A stretch of 64,000 bases of DNA from JABDMH01 sp965223165 (GCA_965223165.1 CBDCVQ010000007.1:124001-188000); one strand, 5' to 3'; numbered from the stretch's first letter, positions 38,509-48,532 are shown. Notes: generated by a model from the letters alone, not told the origin. Numbers and translations are program-made.

Positions 38509-38797
38509 AGAGCCCGATCAGCCACCGTCCCGATGCCCCGAGCCATCAAACGCAAGGAGGATACACTCGGCGTCATTATCGACAAAAGGTCAGCCCGACA
38601 GTCCGGTGCTATGAGATGGGCACCTCGTGCATATGATCCGCCAGCGAGGGCTCCCCCTGGGCACGTGGCCATACCTCTCCTGCAAGCACTCTCGTCTAGC
38701 GCGGACCCTGTCACAATCAAAAAAGTGATGCAAAACATTGTGTCTTTGCCCGCGGCAGACCGTCACCTGTCAAAGAATCAAAGAAATGCAAGCTAGC

Positions 38798-39190
38798 ATG
38801 AAAGGATCTCTGCAAAAGCTGGTCACATCCCTGACTGTGATCTCTGTAGCGGCCTTGCTTCTACTTGGGACACCAAAAGTTCTATGGAACAACGACTCTT
38901 CTGCAGACCTCCTTGGGGTGTATGTGGGGACGTTATCTTATATGCAGGATGGAGCGTGGCTAACCGACCAGGCCGAACTAACCGTAAGCAGCATGGGTAA
39001 CTGGCTGAAGATATCTGGTGGGGGCATATCCCATAAGATTGACCACCGCACTTCTGCTGCCGATCATCTATTTCATGCTTCCGATGATGGACAGGGCCCA
39101 GTTACCTTATCCCATGACCGAAATCTTAATCAACTGACCTACTCCGCATTGCACGCCCAGAAATTCTTTGTAGGCTACCGCAGGTCATAA
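38798..39190 (+). CDS. small exported hypothetical protein
   Basis: This protein of about 130 residues has an N-terminal signal or anchor segment (LVTSLTVISVAALLLLG) followed by a short domain with strands LLGVYVGTLSYM and WLKISGGGISHKI, ending HAQKFFVGYRRS. It is not recognised. Alternative ATGs exist upstream at 38738 and 38786; the one at 38798 gives the best signal peptide. The mature domain may be a small beta fold of lipocalin-like size. It is separated by 370 bp from the two-component genes downstream, so no operon is implied. Confidence 0.6.
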   Translation: MKGSLQKLVTSLTVISVAALLLLGTPKVLWNNDSSADLLGVYVGTLSYMQDGAWLTDQAELTVSSMGNWLKISGGGISHKIDHRTSAADHLFHASDDGQGPVTLSHDRNLNQLTYSALHAQKFFVGYRRS

Positions 39191-39561
39191 GACCGCAAAC
39201 TGACACCGCATCTACACCCCGCGTGTCTATCGACCGTCACCCTCTCCCAAATTGCTGCGAAAGAAATTTCTTTTGCAGTCGAAGGTCATCTTTGTGCTGT
39301 GAAACGTCTCTCCGCAGCATTTTTTTCATTTTGTAACAGCACCGACACAGCAGGCAGGCCAAATAAAAATTGGCCCGTCCTCGTTAAAACAGCGCCTCCT
39401 AGGATAGCCTAAGGACCAGGACCTCTAGCAAAGTGCATCCCATCATCCAGCATATTGATGCTGTCGTGCGTTAATATGAAGTAGGCACTCTACCTCCCGC
39501 TGTGAAAAAGCACCTCCATCAAGTTGTATTTCAACGGTGATCGAAGAATCAAGACGTCAAA
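39191..39561. other. intergenic region before the LytS-like kinase
   Basis: No ORF or RNA gene is supported. A short palindrome AGAAATTTCT lies near 39263. Nothing matching a LytTR-type direct repeat was recognised. Confidence 0.4.
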
Positions 39562-40755
39562 ATGAAAGCCACGCTGGAGCAACCGCTGGGAGCGATAGGT
39601 CTAGACTTGCCCAAGTCATTTGATCGACAGACGCTCGAGCATACAATGCATGATGATCGCACGGGTCATGTGGCTGACCATTTTTTGGCCCATCAGACCC
39701 GGCTGACACTGCTCGTGATCATCCTATGGACGTTGGTCCAGGTGATCACATTTTTTCGCAACCTCTTTATATACAACCTCCTTAGCGAGCCGATCCATTA
39801 CCCCAGCCAGCTGATCAAGCGGGCCATTCCATGGATTACCGGCCTCGTCTTCATTTACCTGATCAACTACAGTTCGCGCCACCTACTAAAGATCGGGGTC
39901 CGTCTATACCAACTCCCCATCATACACTTTGGCATTGCTCTAGTCATATCGTGTTTCATGTACGTCTCCTGCTACTATGCCGTGGTCGCGATGGGTGTCA
40001 CTGGCTTTGAACAGGCAGGCCTCGTAAATTACTTCGTGGTAGAAATCGACCGGCTCTTTCTCATCTATCTGCTGGTCAGTCTCCTCACCACCGCCCACCA
40101 TTATTTTGCGGAGGTACGGGCCAAGGATAGGGCTATACATGATCTCGAACTGGCCTATCGGCAATCCAAAATTGTTGCCCTGAACAATGAGGTGAATCCC
40201 CACATGATCTTCAATACACTCAACAACATCCATACGCTGCTCGATGAAGATCCCGAAGGAGCCAAGAAGATGATCGTTGACTTTTCGACCCTCGTACGAA
40301 ACAATCTCAAGAACAAGAGATCCATCTTTACGACCCTAGCCCATGAACGGCGGTTCCTCGAAGATTATCTATCACTGCAGAACAATGGGGCAGCCAGTCG
40401 CTACCAGATCGCCTACGAGATAGAGCCAGGGCTCGACGATGCGGTAGTACCAAAAATGGTCCTGCAACCCCTCGTCGAAAATGCCATTAAGCACAGTCAT
40501 GTGCAGGATCGGCCACTCGTGATCAAGCTCCAGGCCTACCAGGAGCAGGACCATCTCTTCCTAGCTATTGAAAACCAAATAACCAAGCAGAAGTCGCGCT
40601 TTGGCAAGACCCATGGGATGGGGATAGGCACTGAGAACATCCAACGACGTTTGAACGTGCTCTACGGTGAAGATTTCAGATTTCAAGCCGGGCAGCAAGG
40701 ACAGATTTTCTCCTGCCTGATTATGATCCCACTTGACAGAGCTACGACCACATGA
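39562..40755 (+). CDS. LytS/YehU-type sensor histidine kinase
   Basis: This 397-residue inner-membrane kinase has four hydrophobic segments (about 48-160), a short linker, then the His_kinase domain. The phosphoacceptor region reads NNEVNPHMIFNTLNNIH, so the usual NPHFLFN is NPHMIFN with the histidine kept. The ATP-binding part has PKMVLQPLVENAIKHS (N box), and a late THGMGIGTENIQRRL (G box). No periplasmic sensor domain is visible, so sensing probably occurs in the membrane. Its stop overlaps the start of the LytTR regulator as ATGA, so the two form one operon. Confidence 0.93.
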   Translation: MKATLEQPLGAIGLDLPKSFDRQTLEHTMHDDRTGHVADHFLAHQTRLTLLVIILWTLVQVITFFRNLFIYNLLSEPIHYPSQLIKRAIPWITGLVFIYLINYSSRHLLKIGVRLYQLPIIHFGIALVISCFMYVSCYYAVVAMGVTGFEQAGLVNYFVVEIDRLFLIYLLVSLLTTAHHYFAEVRAKDRAIHDLELAYRQSKIVALNNEVNPHMIFNTLNNIHTLLDEDPEGAKKMIVDFSTLVRNNLKNKRSIFTTLAHERRFLEDYLSLQNNGAASRYQIAYEIEPGLDDAVVPKMVLQPLVENAIKHSHVQDRPLVIKLQAYQEQDHLFLAIENQITKQKSRFGKTHGMGIGTENIQRRLNVLYGEDFRFQAGQQGQIFSCLIMIPLDRATTT

Positions 40756-41561
40756 TATACAAGGCAAATCGGGAACCAACAATGACGACCAACCTACGAA
40801 CGATAAATGCGGTAATTGTCGATGACGAGCCACTGGCTCGTAAACGCATCAAAAATCTTCTCTCCAACTACCCCAACTTTAGGATCGTGGCCGAAGCAGA
40901 TAACGGTGCCGCGGCAGTCCAGATCATTGATCAACATTCGCCTGATGTCGTATTTCTGGACATCGGCCTGCCGGGCATCGATGGCTTCAAGATCTTGGAG
41001 CATACAGACACGGCCCGACAGCCTTTGGTCATCGTGGTCAGTGCATCTGAAGAGCATGCTCTGAAGGCATTCGACTACTTTGCCTTTGATTATCTGCTCA
41101 AGCCCTATCTCGATCGAAGGTTTGAACAGGCTATTGACAAACTGATCGAGCAGCTTAAGGAAAAAGAGGAACCACAAGTACCCGAAGGTTCGGAAGACGC
41201 GGTCGAAGCGCCTCCTTCAGCGGCAGGTGCTCACCTGGAATTTATCCCCATCAAGAAGTCGGGAAAAATACTCTTCATTAAGACGGACCTAATCGAATTT
41301 ATCCAGGCCTCGGGCTACTACATTGAGCTGAAAGCTGAGCAAAAGAAGCACTTACTGCGCCAATCGATGAACCGGATGATCGACCAACTGGATCCCGACA
41401 AATTTGTACGCATTCATCGCTCCGTCATCATCAATCTGAACTACATGTCGGAGATCGCCCGCAATTCCCGGAAGGAATACCTGGTCAAGATGCACGATGG
41501 TCACCTTTTTAAGGTAAGTAAGTCGCATAAGAAGCACCTGTTTGCCAAACTCAATCTGTGA
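40752..41561 (+). CDS. LytTR-family response regulator
   Basis: This 269-residue regulator has a receiver domain with AVIVDDEPLARKR, phospho-aspartate in VVFLDIGLPGIDG and lysine in DYLLKPY, then an acidic linker, then a LytTR DNA-binding domain (about 160-269, FIPIKKSGKILFIKTDLIEF, YIELKAEQKKHLLRQSMN, RIHRSVIINLNYM). The ATG at 40752 overlaps the kinase stop as ATGA; an internal ATG at 40782 (MTTNLRTINAVIVDDE) is a possible alternative start. Target genes are not evident in the window. Confidence 0.94.
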   Translation: MIYKANREPTMTTNLRTINAVIVDDEPLARKRIKNLLSNYPNFRIVAEADNGAAAVQIIDQHSPDVVFLDIGLPGIDGFKILEHTDTARQPLVIVVSASEEHALKAFDYFAFDYLLKPYLDRRFEQAIDKLIEQLKEKEEPQVPEGSEDAVEAPPSAAGAHLEFIPIKKSGKILFIKTDLIEFIQASGYYIELKAEQKKHLLRQSMNRMIDQLDPDKFVRIHRSVIINLNYMSEIARNSRKEYLVKMHDGHLFKVSKSHKKHLFAKLNL

Positions 41562-41563
41562 GG

Positions 41564-43378
41564 CTAATTCCCTCCAAGATAGATTTTGCCTGTATAGACT
41601 GCCTCCCCCGCCCTCAGTCGGTAGCCATATAATCCCGGCGATAACCCCTTCACCTCAAAGGTGCTTTGACGCCCCTTGAGCTCCCATCTGGCAATCACAC
41701 GTCCGTGCAGATCATATAACGTGAGATTTCCTGCACGAAGATCCCTCCGGATGTCCACATTGATCTCACTGCTGGCGGGGTTGGGAAATAGGACGGGACC
41801 TGGAGAGTTTGTGTGTCCGGTCGTCGGAGTAGTCTCCAGGGCCAGGGCGATGGCAGCCAATGCATCAATCCTGCCAAAGCCATGAAGGGCATTGGGCAGC
41901 GCAGCCGTACGTCCCACCTCTGAGCAAGTGTCCCGCTCTGTTTTCGGCACGGCAGACTGCTCAATGATGTCCTCCAGCTCTGCTACTCGTCCACGCAGGG
42001 AGGGATTGGCGCTGATGAGCAAAGCAACTAGACCCGCCACATGAGATCCTGCCATGCTCGTGCCTGAAAGCACCCCATACCCACCTCCCCGGATAGTCGA
42101 TCTGACGTTGACACCTGGGGCCGTGACATTTGGTTTGAGGCGGTTGCTACCATCCACCCTGACCGGTCCCTTGCTGCTGAAAGAGGCCAGAGAATCATCG
42201 GCAGCGATTGCTCCCACCGTAAATGCCTGCTCATAGATGGCCGGTGGAGCACTGACGCTATGGCATCCCTTAGATCCGCTATTGCCAGCCGACGCTACCA
42301 CAAAGATTCCAGCGGCTCTGAGATGGTCGATCGCTGCTTCTAGCAAAGCGAAGTTCGAGGGATTACAGCCCTCCTTTGCCGGGCAGCTCCAGCTATTGTT
42401 GATCACGTCCGGAGCCAAATCAGGATTGGGATTATTGCCGTGCAGGTCGGTGGGTGCCAAAAACCATTGGAAGCCCTCCAGATAGGATGCAGGCGACCCG
42501 TACCCGCGTTCCATATTGCGCACGGCGACCCACTGGGCGTCGGGTGCTACCCCCACGCGCGTGTTGGTGTTTGGATCATAGCCGATCATTGTGCCGATCG
42601 TATGTGTACCATGACTGGAGCCGATGTCGTCGCAGGGATAGGGCACATCTAAACCGCATGGGTTATTGTCGGGCGTGATCACACTGTCTCCATGGAGTGG
42701 ATTGATCTGATGGATGGCATCATACCAATGATAATTATGGTCCACCGCCCCGATGGCCCAAGCGCGATATTGCCTCTGCAATGCCGGATGCTGCCATTCC
42801 ACCCCGGTGTCATGACCACCCACTACGACACCCTCCCCGCTAAATCCAAGATCCCATACCTGATCAACATGCGTCAATGTCAGTCCCCATGGCAACGGAT
42901 CGGACCCTCTGGCAGGGGCGGAAGGCGGCAGAGGTGGGTCGTAAAACCAGCTCTGATTCAGGGCAATTCGCTCCACCTGATCATACAACTGGAGCGTGTC
43001 CAGCAGTGCTCTGTCTCCCTCGACGTAGATGGCATTGGCGATCCACAATCGACGATATGCAATACCCATCTCATGGAGCCTGACCAGCACGCTAGCCTGC
43101 GTCTGATTGCTCCACTCGATTAAGTGACGGTATACTGCCTGTCCTCGCTCTTGCTTGGAAGGATAAAGGGCCTCCAGCTTTGGCATGTCAACGGATGGGA
43201 AACTGACCAACATTTCTACCTTGTCGCTAGATTCGAGGGCCCGGCGAAGATCTGCATCCACCTGCGAGGACTGGCCAAACGCGTTCGATGACCACAGTCC
43301 AATTAAGAAGAGGATTAGCAACCGCCAAGAGGCATGAGCGGGTGTCAATTTCATAGCATCGAATATTCCTAATTTCAC
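41564..43378 (-). CDS. S8 family subtilisin-like protease with T9SS tail
   Basis: This 604-residue exported serine protease has a signal peptide ending SSNAFGQ, then a propeptide-like segment (about 40-135). The catalytic triad is visible as VGGHDTGVEWQHPA (Asp), SSHGTHTIGTMIG (His) and SGTSMAGSHVAGLVA (Ser). The oxyanion asparagine is in VASAGNSGS. The C terminus carries a T9SS type A sorting domain (VLFPNPASSEINVDIRR to GYRLRAGEAVYTGKIYLGG). It is probably released or surface-anchored by T9SS. It converges with the regulator gene, their stops 2 bp apart, and diverges from the S9 peptidase. Confidence 0.95.
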   Translation of the reverse strand: MKLGIFDAMKLTPAHASWRLLILFLIGLWSSNAFGQSSQVDADLRRALESSDKVEMLVSFPSVDMPKLEALYPSKQERGQAVYRHLIEWSNQTQASVLVRLHEMGIAYRRLWIANAIYVEGDRALLDTLQLYDQVERIALNQSWFYDPPLPPSAPARGSDPLPWGLTLTHVDQVWDLGFSGEGVVVGGHDTGVEWQHPALQRQYRAWAIGAVDHNYHWYDAIHQINPLHGDSVITPDNNPCGLDVPYPCDDIGSSHGTHTIGTMIGYDPNTNTRVGVAPDAQWVAVRNMERGYGSPASYLEGFQWFLAPTDLHGNNPNPDLAPDVINNSWSCPAKEGCNPSNFALLEAAIDHLRAAGIFVVASAGNSGSKGCHSVSAPPAIYEQAFTVGAIAADDSLASFSSKGPVRVDGSNRLKPNVTAPGVNVRSTIRGGGYGVLSGTSMAGSHVAGLVALLISANPSLRGRVAELEDIIEQSAVPKTERDTCSEVGRTAALPNALHGFGRIDALAAIALALETTPTTGHTNSPGPVLFPNPASSEINVDIRRDLRAGNLTLYDLHGRVIARWELKGRQSTFEVKGLSPGLYGYRLRAGEAVYTGKIYLGGN

Positions 43379-43401
43379 TCAATCTTTCAAAATCATAGAT
43401 C

Positions 43402-46164
43402 ATGAGACCAGCCATATCATTGATACTCTTCTCGATAGCCACGCTCCTATCCGGCCAGCAGGCGAAGGTACCATTGACTGAGTCTGCATACTTTCATTGG
43501 AAACGCATAAACAATACGAAGATTTCGAATGATGGTCGTTGGCTCTCCTATGAATTGAACCCCGGACATGGGGATGGGGTACTAGAACTCGTTCAGCTCG
43601 AGACCCTGGAGCGTCAGCAATTTCCTGCTGCGACGCAGGCTCACTTTGATGCTGAAAGTCAGTGGCTGGTCTTTTCGCTATCTCCCCCAAAGACTACCCT
43701 GGACTCGCTAAAGCGCCGCAAGGTGCAAGAAGATGATTTGCCGTCTGACACGCTATGCATCCTGCACCTGGCAGCGGGTCATCTGACAAAGATCCCGCAT
43801 GCGGCTAACCACCAATTGCCCGTGGAATGGGGTCAGTGGCTCTTCTACACCATAGACCACAAGAGGGATACCTCACTAGCTGAAATATTTCCTCGCCCAG
43901 CGACCAAGTCAGAGAAAGTGCTTATCAGACGGCATCTACCCACGGGAGCACAAGACACCACTTTGTATGCGACAGGCCACGGCATCGCTCCGGAAGCACC
44001 TGTCCTATTTGTTGCCTCCACTGCAGCTGACTCGACCAAGACGACCAAGGTACTAAGGTATGATCTAAGGACGGGCAATAGCCTGTCGCTCTTTGAGGAT
44101 CAAGCCGTCGTTGAAAGCCTGACCAGCGACCGTCACGGAGCTCGAAGCAGCTTTTTGGCCAAGCCGAATGAGGCAGACACGGCCCAGGCATTGATGTACT
44201 GGCAAGAGGGGCAACCTCATTCGAAAGAAATCGCTAGCTCCGCCAGTGACTTCCTACCCCCAGATTGGCTCTTATCCGTTGATCATGCCAATCATTTTTC
44301 TGAAGACGGCAGCAAGTTATTTTTTGGAATCCGGCCGGCCCCATTACACGTCGACTCCACCTTACTGGAAGACCAGATACCTGTCGTGGAGGTGTGGAGT
44401 TACAACGATGCCAAGTTATATCCGCAGCAAGAGCTGCAGAAGAAAGCGGAGGCCGAGCGATCTTATGTCACGGTCTACGACGTGGAAAGCGGTGCCATCC
44501 GCCCGCTGACCACTCAGGCGGGGGTTGAACTACAACTGGGAGACGAGGGCAACGCCCATGTCGCACTAGCTGTGGACGCTCGGCCTTACCAGAAGTCGGC
44601 GAGCTGGGAGGGCCGCACTCGCAAGGACGTTTCGCTGATCGACATCCGATCTGGCGGGATCACCCCCCTAGCTGAAGGGATTGTGGGCAGCCCAAGACTC
44701 TCCCCCGCTGGTCGATACGCGTACTGGTACGAGCCGCAGGACAGTGTCTGGAGGGCGTATGATGTGGCGAATGGAGAGGGTATCATCCTTACACCCAGGG
44801 CTTTGGGTCCTTTTTATGACGAAAACAACGATCGGCCGAATCAAGCGGGCAGCTACGGCGCCGCGGGCTGGAGTATGGGCGATGAGCATGTCTACCTCAA
44901 TGATCGCTACGACATTTGGCGGCTAGACCCCACCGGAGAAGACAAGCCAGTCCGTCTGACAAAAGGCCGAGAGCGGAAATCCGTATTTCGCTACATCTCC
45001 TTGGACCCCAAAGCACGTCATCTGCCAGCAGACACCATCCTCCTGCATCTATTCAACGAATCGACAAAGTCAGAAGCCTATGTTCGACTGGATCTGGGCA
45101 AGGGAGAATCAACAGAGCTATTGTCGGAGGACATGCAGCTAATGCGTAGGCCGATCAAGGCCAAGGATGCGTCGACTTTGGTCTATACCAAGGAGTCGTA
45201 TGACGTATTCCCCGATCTGGTCGCCACAGATCTCGCTTTCCGTCATCACCGACAGGTGTCCCACGCCAATCCGCAGCAAAAAGGCTACAAGTGGGGGAGT
45301 ATCGAGCTGGTCGAGTGGACCTCCTTCGATGGCGAGCCACTGCAGGGGCTCCTGGTCAAGCCAGAAGACTTCGATCCGAACAAGAAGTATCCCATGATCG
45401 TCAACTTCTACGAGCGCAGCTCTGACGGATTGCATCGTCATCGTCCGCCTGCCGCAGGTAGGTCCACGATCACGTACAGTTTCTATGCTAGCAATGACTA
45501 TCTGATCTTCAATCCGGACGTGTGGTACAAGGTAGGCTACCCTGGCCAAAGCGCCTATGACGCGGTCGTCTCGGGCACAGAGGCAATGATCAAAAGGGGC
45601 TTTGTGGATGCAGAGCGGGTGGCACTGCAGGGTCACAGTTGGGGTGGATACCAGATCGCTCATATCGTGACCAAGACCGACCTGTTTCGCTGCGCTGAAT
45701 CTGGCGCCCCGGTCGTCAATATGATCAGTGCCTATGGTGGCATCCGGTGGGGAAGTGGCCTCAGTCGCATGTTTCAATATGAGCATACCCAAAGCCGGAT
45801 TGGAGCCACCCTCTGGGAGCGACCGGATTTGTACATAGAGAACAGCCCCATCTTTAACGTTGATCGGATCAACACGCCGTTGCTCATCTTGCACAACGAC
45901 AAGGATACTGCCGTGCCCTGGTATCAAGGGATCGAGTTTTTCGTGGCGCTCCGCAGGTTAGGCAAGCCGGCCTGGATGCTCAACTACAATGGCGAGACCC
46001 ATTGGCCCCTTAAGTGGCAAAACCGGCTCGATTTCAACCGGCGACTCTTTCAGTTCTTCAACCACTATCTGAAAGATGCGCCGATGCCCCGATGGATGCA
46101 GCGAGGTGTCCCTGCGACGGAAAAAGGCATCCTGCAGGGCTATGAGCTTGACCGCTTGCACTAA
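43402..46164 (+). CDS. S9 family prolyl oligopeptidase-like peptidase
   Basis: This 920-residue secreted peptidase has a signal peptide (ISLILFSIATLLSGQ), an N-terminal beta-propeller region (about 30-640) and a C-terminal alpha/beta hydrolase. The catalytic serine is in GHSWGGYQIAH, the aspartate in HNDKDTAVPW and the histidine in NGETHWPLKW. Length and order fit periplasmic or secreted dipeptidyl peptidase-like enzymes that cut short peptides after proline or alanine. Next to a secreted subtilase, it may complete extracellular protein digestion; this is inferred from context. Confidence 0.94.
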   Translation: MRPAISLILFSIATLLSGQQAKVPLTESAYFHWKRINNTKISNDGRWLSYELNPGHGDGVLELVQLETLERQQFPAATQAHFDAESQWLVFSLSPPKTTLDSLKRRKVQEDDLPSDTLCILHLAAGHLTKIPHAANHQLPVEWGQWLFYTIDHKRDTSLAEIFPRPATKSEKVLIRRHLPTGAQDTTLYATGHGIAPEAPVLFVASTAADSTKTTKVLRYDLRTGNSLSLFEDQAVVESLTSDRHGARSSFLAKPNEADTAQALMYWQEGQPHSKEIASSASDFLPPDWLLSVDHANHFSEDGSKLFFGIRPAPLHVDSTLLEDQIPVVEVWSYNDAKLYPQQELQKKAEAERSYVTVYDVESGAIRPLTTQAGVELQLGDEGNAHVALAVDARPYQKSASWEGRTRKDVSLIDIRSGGITPLAEGIVGSPRLSPAGRYAYWYEPQDSVWRAYDVANGEGIILTPRALGPFYDENNDRPNQAGSYGAAGWSMGDEHVYLNDRYDIWRLDPTGEDKPVRLTKGRERKSVFRYISLDPKARHLPADTILLHLFNESTKSEAYVRLDLGKGESTELLSEDMQLMRRPIKAKDASTLVYTKESYDVFPDLVATDLAFRHHRQVSHANPQQKGYKWGSIELVEWTSFDGEPLQGLLVKPEDFDPNKKYPMIVNFYERSSDGLHRHRPPAAGRSTITYSFYASNDYLIFNPDVWYKVGYPGQSAYDAVVSGTEAMIKRGFVDAERVALQGHSWGGYQIAHIVTKTDLFRCAESGAPVVNMISAYGGIRWGSGLSRMFQYEHTQSRIGATLWERPDLYIENSPIFNVDRINTPLLILHNDKDTAVPWYQGIEFFVALRRLGKPAWMLNYNGETHWPLKWQNRLDFNRRLFQFFNHYLKDAPMPRWMQRGVPATEKGILQGYELDRLH

Positions 46165-46204
46165 GCGCTCTGCGGGGGCAGGAGCAGTGGGGCACACTAA
46201 TGCT

Positions 46205-47683
46205 TTAGCGCACGACCCCCACGGGCATGTTGTCGTCAAACTCTCCCGCCAGCACAGGAGTTTGGGCTTTCTTCGAGTAGCTGCGCACATGTGCGTAGAC
46301 GTAGCGGTACAGCTCCCCAAGACTGACGATCCGATCCTTGTTGCTGTCAGCCTGGCCCTTCAGTCCTTTGATCAGGAAGTGACTGAAAATGCCTTGGCGG
46401 AGACCCCTGGACTCCAATGAATACTCTTCTGTCTTTGAGGAAAGTAGAAACGCGGTGCCCCCACTGGATTCGTTCAGTCTATCGTAGAGCATTTGAATAC
46501 TTTGGGTGAGGGCTGACCGTGATGCCAACAAACTACCCGAGTAGCAAGCATCGGCCACATAGAGTTTCTGCTTGGCTTGGCAAGACTTAAGTAGGTGTTT
46601 TACCTCCTCGTAGGATAATGCATTTCGATAGCCGTCCGAGTCAATGGGTAGAAAAGATCCATTGATCCCATGCCCGGAGAAAAAACAGAAGACCGCATCA
46701 TTGGAACCGGCCCTCGCCACCAGGTCTCGCATGGACTTTATGATGTTCTCTTTGGTAGCACTCTCATCTATGAGAATACTGATCTGTTCATCAGGTATCG
46801 CTCCTCCTTCCGGGCTCTTCAGAAAGGCGTACACTCGATAGGCATCGTCGTCGGTGTACTTAAGCACTTCAAAGTTTTCGTATCGAGACACGCCGACCAG
46901 CAGCGCATAGATTTTGGCTTCGCCCTCCGCCTTCGCTTGTAGGAGTTTGTTGCCTTTTCTAAACTGGCCATTGTACCAAGTGCCATCCAATATGTCGCCA
47001 TTGTTATATTCCATTTTGCCCGTGCCATTGGGCTGGTGTCTGAACCATTCACCGGTGTACTTATCACCGTTGGCATAAAAGCAAATGCCCTGACCATGCG
47101 GCAGACCATTTAAGAACTCGCCTTCGTATCGACTGCCGTTGCCGTACGTGTATTTTCCCAATCCGCTGCTACAATGGTTGACGTTGCAGTCGGGCAGTGC
47201 CTGATAGACGACGCCCCCCACGACTTCTTCATCCACCTGTTGGTCATGCTCACTCTGTAGCAGTTGACCATTGTCCCAAAGCCCGGTGACATCGGAGGCG
47301 TCTGATTTACGCAGGGTACCTTCTCCGTGAGGTTTGTCCTCCTTCCAGTATCCTTCGTATCTGTCTCCATTCTTAAAGAGGTAGACCCCATATCCGTGAA
47401 AGCGATTGGCCTTAAATTGACCTCGGTAGGACTCTCCGGAGGCAAATGTCATTTCACCTTCACCTTGTTTGATGCTTTTTTCCCAATGACCCGTGTAGGT
47501 GTTGCCATTGGCAAAGAGGAGGGTACCTTCTCCATGTGGTTTCCCATCTACAAAGTCTCCGAGATATTTCGCCCCGTTCTGGTAGCGGTAGACGCCCTTA
47601 CCCGATTTGCAATTGCCCTTTAGGCATTGGGCGGCTAGCTGAAGGGGGAGGACCAGGATCGGTAGCAAAAGCCAGTTCTTCAT
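46205..47683 (-). CDS. secreted MORN-repeat protein with caspase-like (C14) domain
   Basis: This 492-residue protein has a signal peptide (LLLPILVLPLQLAAQ), then about eight MORN repeats in two blocks (about 22-135 and 165-240, with units such as YLGDFVDGKPHGEGTLLF and YEGEFLNGLPHGQGICFY). A peptidase C14/metacaspase-like domain fills about 258-480. The catalytic dyad is visible: histidine in FFSGHGINGSF and cysteine in VADACYSGSLL. The C-terminal end has a DSNKDRIVSLGELYRYV calcium-loop-like stretch, a feature seen in other bacterial caspase-like proteins. Substrate and role are unknown. Confidence 0.93.
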   Translation of the reverse strand: MKNWLLLPILVLPLQLAAQCLKGNCKSGKGVYRYQNGAKYLGDFVDGKPHGEGTLLFANGNTYTGHWEKSIKQGEGEMTFASGESYRGQFKANRFHGYGVYLFKNGDRYEGYWKEDKPHGEGTLRKSDASDVTGLWDNGQLLQSEHDQQVDEEVVGGVVYQALPDCNVNHCSSGLGKYTYGNGSRYEGEFLNGLPHGQGICFYANGDKYTGEWFRHQPNGTGKMEYNNGDILDGTWYNGQFRKGNKLLQAKAEGEAKIYALLVGVSRYENFEVLKYTDDDAYRVYAFLKSPEGGAIPDEQISILIDESATKENIIKSMRDLVARAGSNDAVFCFFSGHGINGSFLPIDSDGYRNALSYEEVKHLLKSCQAKQKLYVADACYSGSLLASRSALTQSIQMLYDRLNESSGGTAFLLSSKTEEYSLESRGLRQGIFSHFLIKGLKGQADSNKDRIVSLGELYRYVYAHVRSYSKKAQTPVLAGEFDDNMPVGVVR

Positions 47684-47906
47684 TGGTTACTGATTGTCTT
47701 TTGTACCGCTTGCTCAATAGATCCGAATTTGTTCTAGTGAATAACTGGTGGATGTACCTTTATATTGCCACTTGGTCGGGTATCCGTTGGATGTACCAGG
47801 CAAAGCTTGTGCGATTTGGCCGTTCAACCGACTTTGTCTCACCCACACTTTTCGAGGATCAACCCACGAAAAATCACTTTGTTATGGCCGTCGTAAAGAG
47901 ACTTTC

Positions 47907-47914
47907 TATTTTTG
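47907..47914 (+). promoter_or_regulatory. candidate -7 element (TATTTTTG) before the DUF4920 gene
   Basis: TATTTTTG fits TAnnTTTG and ends 18 bp before the preferred ATG at 47933. A TTTG at 47878-47881 is 25 bp upstream, slightly further than the usual -33 spacing. Confidence 0.4.
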
Positions 47915-47932
47915 CGAGATAAACTACGAATT

Positions 47933-48409
47933 ATGAAGACTTCTAGAATCTTGTTGTCATTGCTCCTGGTCCTGGCACTGCCGGCACTGGTCCTATTTGG
48001 ACAAACACCTAGTTACGAGTCCTATGGAGACAAAATCAGTGCAGAGGACGCCATGGCATACGAGCAATTGATCGAAGACCTCGAGGGAAAAGACTCCCTG
48101 CAAGCAAAAGTCGTCGGCACCGTGAATGAGGTGTGCAAGGTCAAGGGATGCTGGATGACCCTTTCCTCCGCCCACAGCTCTGAGCCGATCATGGTGAGAT
48201 TTAAAGACTATGGCTTTTTTGTGCCCAAAGACATCTCGGGCAAGGAAGTGATCGTCGAAGGTATCGCCTACCGGGATCTAACACCCGTGGACGAGCTGCG
48301 GCATTATGCAGAGGATGCAGGAAAGTCGAAGGAGGAGATTGAGGCGATCACCGAACCGAGAGAGGAGGTACGTTTTCTTGCAAACGGTGTCTTGGTCAGT
48401 AAAGAGTAG
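47933..48409 (+). CDS. DUF4920 domain-containing exported protein
   Basis: This exported protein of about 158 residues has a signal peptide (ILLSLLLVLALPALVLFGQ), then a compact domain resembling DUF4920 (YGDKISAEDAM, VVGTVNEVCKVKGCWMTL, VRFKDYGFFVPKDISG). The CKVKGCW pair of cysteines suggests a disulfide or metal site. The ATG at 47933 is preferred over that at 47912, as it starts just before the signal peptide and after the -7 element. The biochemical function of the family is not known to me. Confidence 0.88.
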   Translation: MKTSRILLSLLLVLALPALVLFGQTPSYESYGDKISAEDAMAYEQLIEDLEGKDSLQAKVVGTVNEVCKVKGCWMTLSSAHSSEPIMVRFKDYGFFVPKDISGKEVIVEGIAYRDLTPVDELRHYAEDAGKSKEEIEAITEPREEVRFLANGVLVSKE

Positions 48410-48453
48410 CGGTCAAAGCAGCGGAATCGAAAGGGTGTTCGTTTAGAGAAAAA

Positions 48454-48532
48454 AGCAGCCCCTTTTTAAAAACTCTCTACTGCTAAGTTTCAATTTGAAG
48501 GGAATTGAAAGTATGAAAATGGCGGGGCTGCT
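48454..48532. repeat. long-range inverted repeat with nested hairpin
   Basis: AGCAGCCCC at 48454-48462 is complementary to GGGGCTGCT at 48524-48532. A second hairpin, TTCAATT with AATTGAA, lies inside. The plus-strand gene ends 45 bp upstream, so it may be a terminator-like structure, but the uridine tract follows the first arm, not the second. The remaining intergenic sequence to 48814 has nothing else. Confidence 0.45.
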
